From an uncultured Collinsella sp. (GTDB lineage: Bacteria > Actinomycetota > Coriobacteriia > Coriobacteriales > Coriobacteriaceae): 6,829 nucleotides of DNA. Below, piece by piece: positions 4,770 through 6,829 of this stretch. The DNA lies in NCBI GenBank assembly GCA_902478765.1, contig CABSMN010000061.1:1-6829 (forward strand). The letters are read 5' to 3'. Position 1 is the first letter of the stretch. Each line of letters starts with the position of its first letter. The translations under genes and the position numbers were made by a program. The notes beneath the pieces were generated by a model. The model was not told where the DNA came from. It saw nothing but the letters and a program-made list of their open reading frames with translations, and searched no databases.

Positions 4770-6737
4770 CTAGCGTAGAGACCTCAGGCCGCCGGCTTCC
4801 TTGTCGAGCACCGTAAAGCGCACGGCATCCAGGTGCTCCAAGATGCTGATGGCACGTTTGCGCGACACACCCAGGGCCTCGCGCAACACGCTCGTGGTAG
4901 CAGCGCCGCCGGCTGCCTCAATGGCGGCGGTGACGAGCTCGCGCGCATGGGCCTCGGCAGCAGCGGACAGGGCAACGTCACGCTCGACCTTCACGATGGA
5001 ACGGTTGAGCGAAAGCTCGCGCAGGGCACGCGTCATGGTGTCGCGATCGAGCTGCAGTTGATCGCCCGCCTCGGGCAACGTCGGTGTATCCAGGCCGGCC
5101 TCGTCAAGCAGCGCGACGATCCGCTCGCAAGCCTCTCGCACCACGCGTGCCGCCGCGGCGGCCGAATGCGGATCGAACACCTCGGCGCCCTCGGAGGCAC
5201 ACACGCCGCGCGAGCAGCCCTCGTAAATCAGGGCCGCGGCAACGCCTTCATCAGCGGCAGGCCACGCAGCATGGGCAACGGCGCCGGGCGTAAAGCCTGT
5301 CTCCTTGGGAGCCGCCGCGTGCATGGCCGACAAGGTCGCCGCAAGGGCATCCATCGCGGCGTCGAGCACCGCGGCGTCCGCCAAGAGGCCCGCATCACCC
5401 ACGGTAAGTTTGCGAACGGAGTCCTGCGCCACCAACCCGCGCAGTGCGGCATCGGCCTCGCCGACACCAAGATCCAAAGCCTCGGCAACATCAACCGGCG
5501 TAACCGGCAGCGTCTGCAGCGCCAGCCAAGCGCCCACACCGCCCGCGATATCGCTGGACTCGAGTGCCGCAAACAGCGCGCGCTCGCCGGCCGAAAGCTC
5601 GCGCGAGCGACGGCAGCGCGATAGCAGCACGCGCCCGCCGCCGATGAGCATCACGGGCGAATACGACAGCACCACGGCATGGTCTCCGGATCGCAGCGGC
5701 AGCGGCTCCTCCAAGCGCACCTGTACGGTACGGGTCTCGCCCGCCGCCATGGGGGCCTCGCCCTCCAAAAGCATGATGCGGCCGACGACCTCGGCCGTGC
5801 CGGCCATCACATGCACACGCGCGCCCGACTCGAGCACGCGCGGCTTGGCGCCCTCGCGGCCCAAATACGTAAACGTCATCATAAAACGCATCGTCTGGCC
5901 AAAGCGGCCCGCCACGCCAAGCATCTCACCGCGATCGAGCGCGGCGACGGCATCGCCCACCAAGTTGAGTGCCACGCGCTGTCCAGGCAGCGCTCGCGGC
6001 GTATCGCCATGCACCTGAATCCCGCGCACGCGACAGACCGTGCGCGAAGGCAAAGCCATCAGCTCGTCGCCCACCGCAACCGGCGCATCGTGCAGCGTTC
6101 CCGTCACGACGGTGCCGACGCCCTTGATCGTAAAGCAGCGGTCAATCGGCAGGCGCGGCGCGGCATCGCTCCGCTCGGCACGCTCGCGACAGGCATCCCA
6201 GCAGGCACCCACCTGCTCGTCGAGCACGGCGAGCAGTCGTTCGATCCCCTCGCCTGTCTTGGACGACACAGGCACGATCGGCGCGTCCGCAAACACGGTG
6301 TCCGACAAAAAGTCATCGACATCAAGCTCGGCAAGCTCGGTCATCTCGGCATCAGCCAGGTCGCACATCGTCAGCGCGACCACCATATGCGTAACGCCCA
6401 ACAGCTCCAGCACGTGCACGTGCTCGCGGGTCTGCGGCATCACGCCCTCCACGGCCGAAACCACCAGCACGGCCACGTCGATACCCGTGGCGCCCTGCAC
6501 CATGGCGCGCAGGTAATGCGCGTGGCCCGGCACGTCGACCAGGCCGACGATCTTGCCACTCGGCAGCGCCAACTCGCCAAAGCCCAGCTCCACGGTCATA
6601 CCGCGACGGCGCTCAACCTCCAGACGGTCGGGATTCTTGCCGGTCAGTGCCTCGATCAGCGCCGACTTACCGTGGTCGACGTGGCCCGCCGTGCCAACGA
6701 TAACGGGGCACTCCACTAGCGCCTGAACCTCACTCAT
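4770..6737 (-). CDS. selB: Selenocysteine-specific translation elongation factor SelB
   Basis: SelB is a GTPase that brings selenocysteyl-tRNA to ribosomes paused at UGA codons marked by a SECIS hairpin. The 655 residues are close to the usual bacterial length. The G domain shows G1 GTAGHVDHGKS (15-25), switch-I GMTVELGF (46-53), G3 DVPGH (68-72) and G5 VSSK (157-160). The G4 position reads LTMCD (122-126), where TKxD or NKxD is expected. The EF-Tu-like domain II begins near 195 (PIDRCFTIKGVGTVVTGTL), followed by domain III ending in YSPVMLIGGGRVL. From about residue 375 come the winged-helix repeats that bind the SECIS RNA, the last one including GVSRKRAISILEHLDAV near the C-terminus. The ATG overlaps the selA stop as ATGA, so translation is probably coupled; GAAGG lies about 10-12 bases upstream. 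The tRNA-Sec gene follows after 36 bases. Confidence 0.97.
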   Translation of the reverse strand: MSEVQALVECPVIVGTAGHVDHGKSALIEALTGKNPDRLEVERRRGMTVELGFGELALPSGKIVGLVDVPGHAHYLRAMVQGATGIDVAVLVVSAVEGVMPQTREHVHVLELLGVTHMVVALTMCDLADAEMTELAELDVDDFLSDTVFADAPIVPVSSKTGEGIERLLAVLDEQVGACWDACRERAERSDAAPRLPIDRCFTIKGVGTVVTGTLHDAPVAVGDELMALPSRTVCRVRGIQVHGDTPRALPGQRVALNLVGDAVAALDRGEMLGVAGRFGQTMRFMMTFTYLGREGAKPRVLESGARVHVMAGTAEVVGRIMLLEGEAPMAAGETRTVQVRLEEPLPLRSGDHAVVLSYSPVMLIGGGRVLLSRCRRSRELSAGERALFAALESSDIAGGVGAWLALQTLPVTPVDVAEALDLGVGEADAALRGLVAQDSVRKLTVGDAGLLADAAVLDAAMDALAATLSAMHAAAPKETGFTPGAVAHAAWPAADEGVAAALIYEGCSRGVCASEGAEVFDPHSAAAAARVVREACERIVALLDEAGLDTPTLPEAGDQLQLDRDTMTRALRELSLNRSIVKVERDVALSAAAEAHARELVTAAIEAAGGAATTSVLREALGVSRKRAISILEHLDAVRFTVLDKEAGGLRSLR

Positions 6738-6829
6738 CGAGCAATCGCCTTCTCAACGCACGCGACGAGCGTCGATGCCGCCGTCTCGATATCGCGGTCG
6801 CCCACGAGCGTGCGCACATCAAACAAAAT
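6734..6829 (-). CDS. selA: L-seryl-tRNA(Sec) selenium transferase, C-terminal fragment
   Basis: Only the last 31 codons are in the window; the gene continues past the right edge. SelA is the PLP enzyme that converts seryl-tRNA(Sec) to selenocysteyl-tRNA(Sec) using selenophosphate. The visible end contains FDVRTLVGDRD followed by an alanine-rich helix, which fits the family's C-terminal (F/L)D(V/L)RTL segment and closing helix. The TGA stop overlaps the selB start by four bases. The identification rests on this short motif plus the selA-selB gene order common in bacteria, so it is good but not certain. Confidence 0.8.
   Translation of the reverse strand: MLFDVRTLVGDRDIETAASTLVACVEKAIAR

Noticed and set aside
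5679..6719. A 346-codon open frame on the plus strand
   Set aside because: It is antisense to the GTPase part of selB, His/Arg-rich, without recognisable motifs.
25..6829. A selenoprotein gene with in-frame UGA and SECIS element
   Set aside because: All genes in the window read through without an internal TGA, and no stop codon in the intergenic gaps is followed by recognisable continued coding. The machinery is here, its clients are not.

Overview
This GC-rich window looks chromosomal. Gene content (hexameric GdhA, a complete selenocysteine insertion set, a molybdenum hydroxylase) and codon usage suggest a gut anaerobe of the Coriobacteriia, perhaps Collinsella or a close relative. That assignment is inferred from general resemblance, not from a database search. 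Every gene I can support reads on the minus strand, so transcription runs from high to low coordinates.

Layout in transcription order: the last 31 codons of selA (6829-6734) overlap the start of selB (6737-4770) by 4 bases. A selenocysteine tRNA gene (4733-4637, anticodon UCA, CCA encoded) follows selB after 36 bases and ends at a strong intrinsic terminator. Next come a MobA-type molybdenum cofactor nucleotidyltransferase (4482-3850) and a DUF3343-type putative Se/S carrier with an unusual cysteine-rich N-terminal extension (3834-3439). After an intergenic stretch with palindromes and a leader hairpin comes gdhA (3181-1826), with its own terminator. A second intergenic stretch holds a near-perfect long inverted repeat and a probable promoter. 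The last unit is a molybdenum hydroxylase operon: an FAD subunit (1555-641) coupled by a TAATG overlap to a fused [2Fe-2S]/molybdopterin subunit that runs off the left edge (641-25).

Taken together, most of the window concerns selenium and molybdenum: selenocysteine synthesis and insertion (SelA, SelB, tRNA-Sec), molybdenum cofactor finishing (MobA-like), a putative selenium or sulfur carrier, and a molybdenum hydroxylase arranged as in E. coli ygfM-xdhD. A selenium-dependent molybdenum hydroxylase is a reasonable hypothesis, but it is not proven here. GdhA (ammonium assimilation or glutamate catabolism) sits between the two parts as an apparently independent unit.

Bases 1-24 are not biological. 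They match the end of the Illumina Nextera adapter with the Tn5 mosaic end, so the true genomic sequence starts at about base 25.
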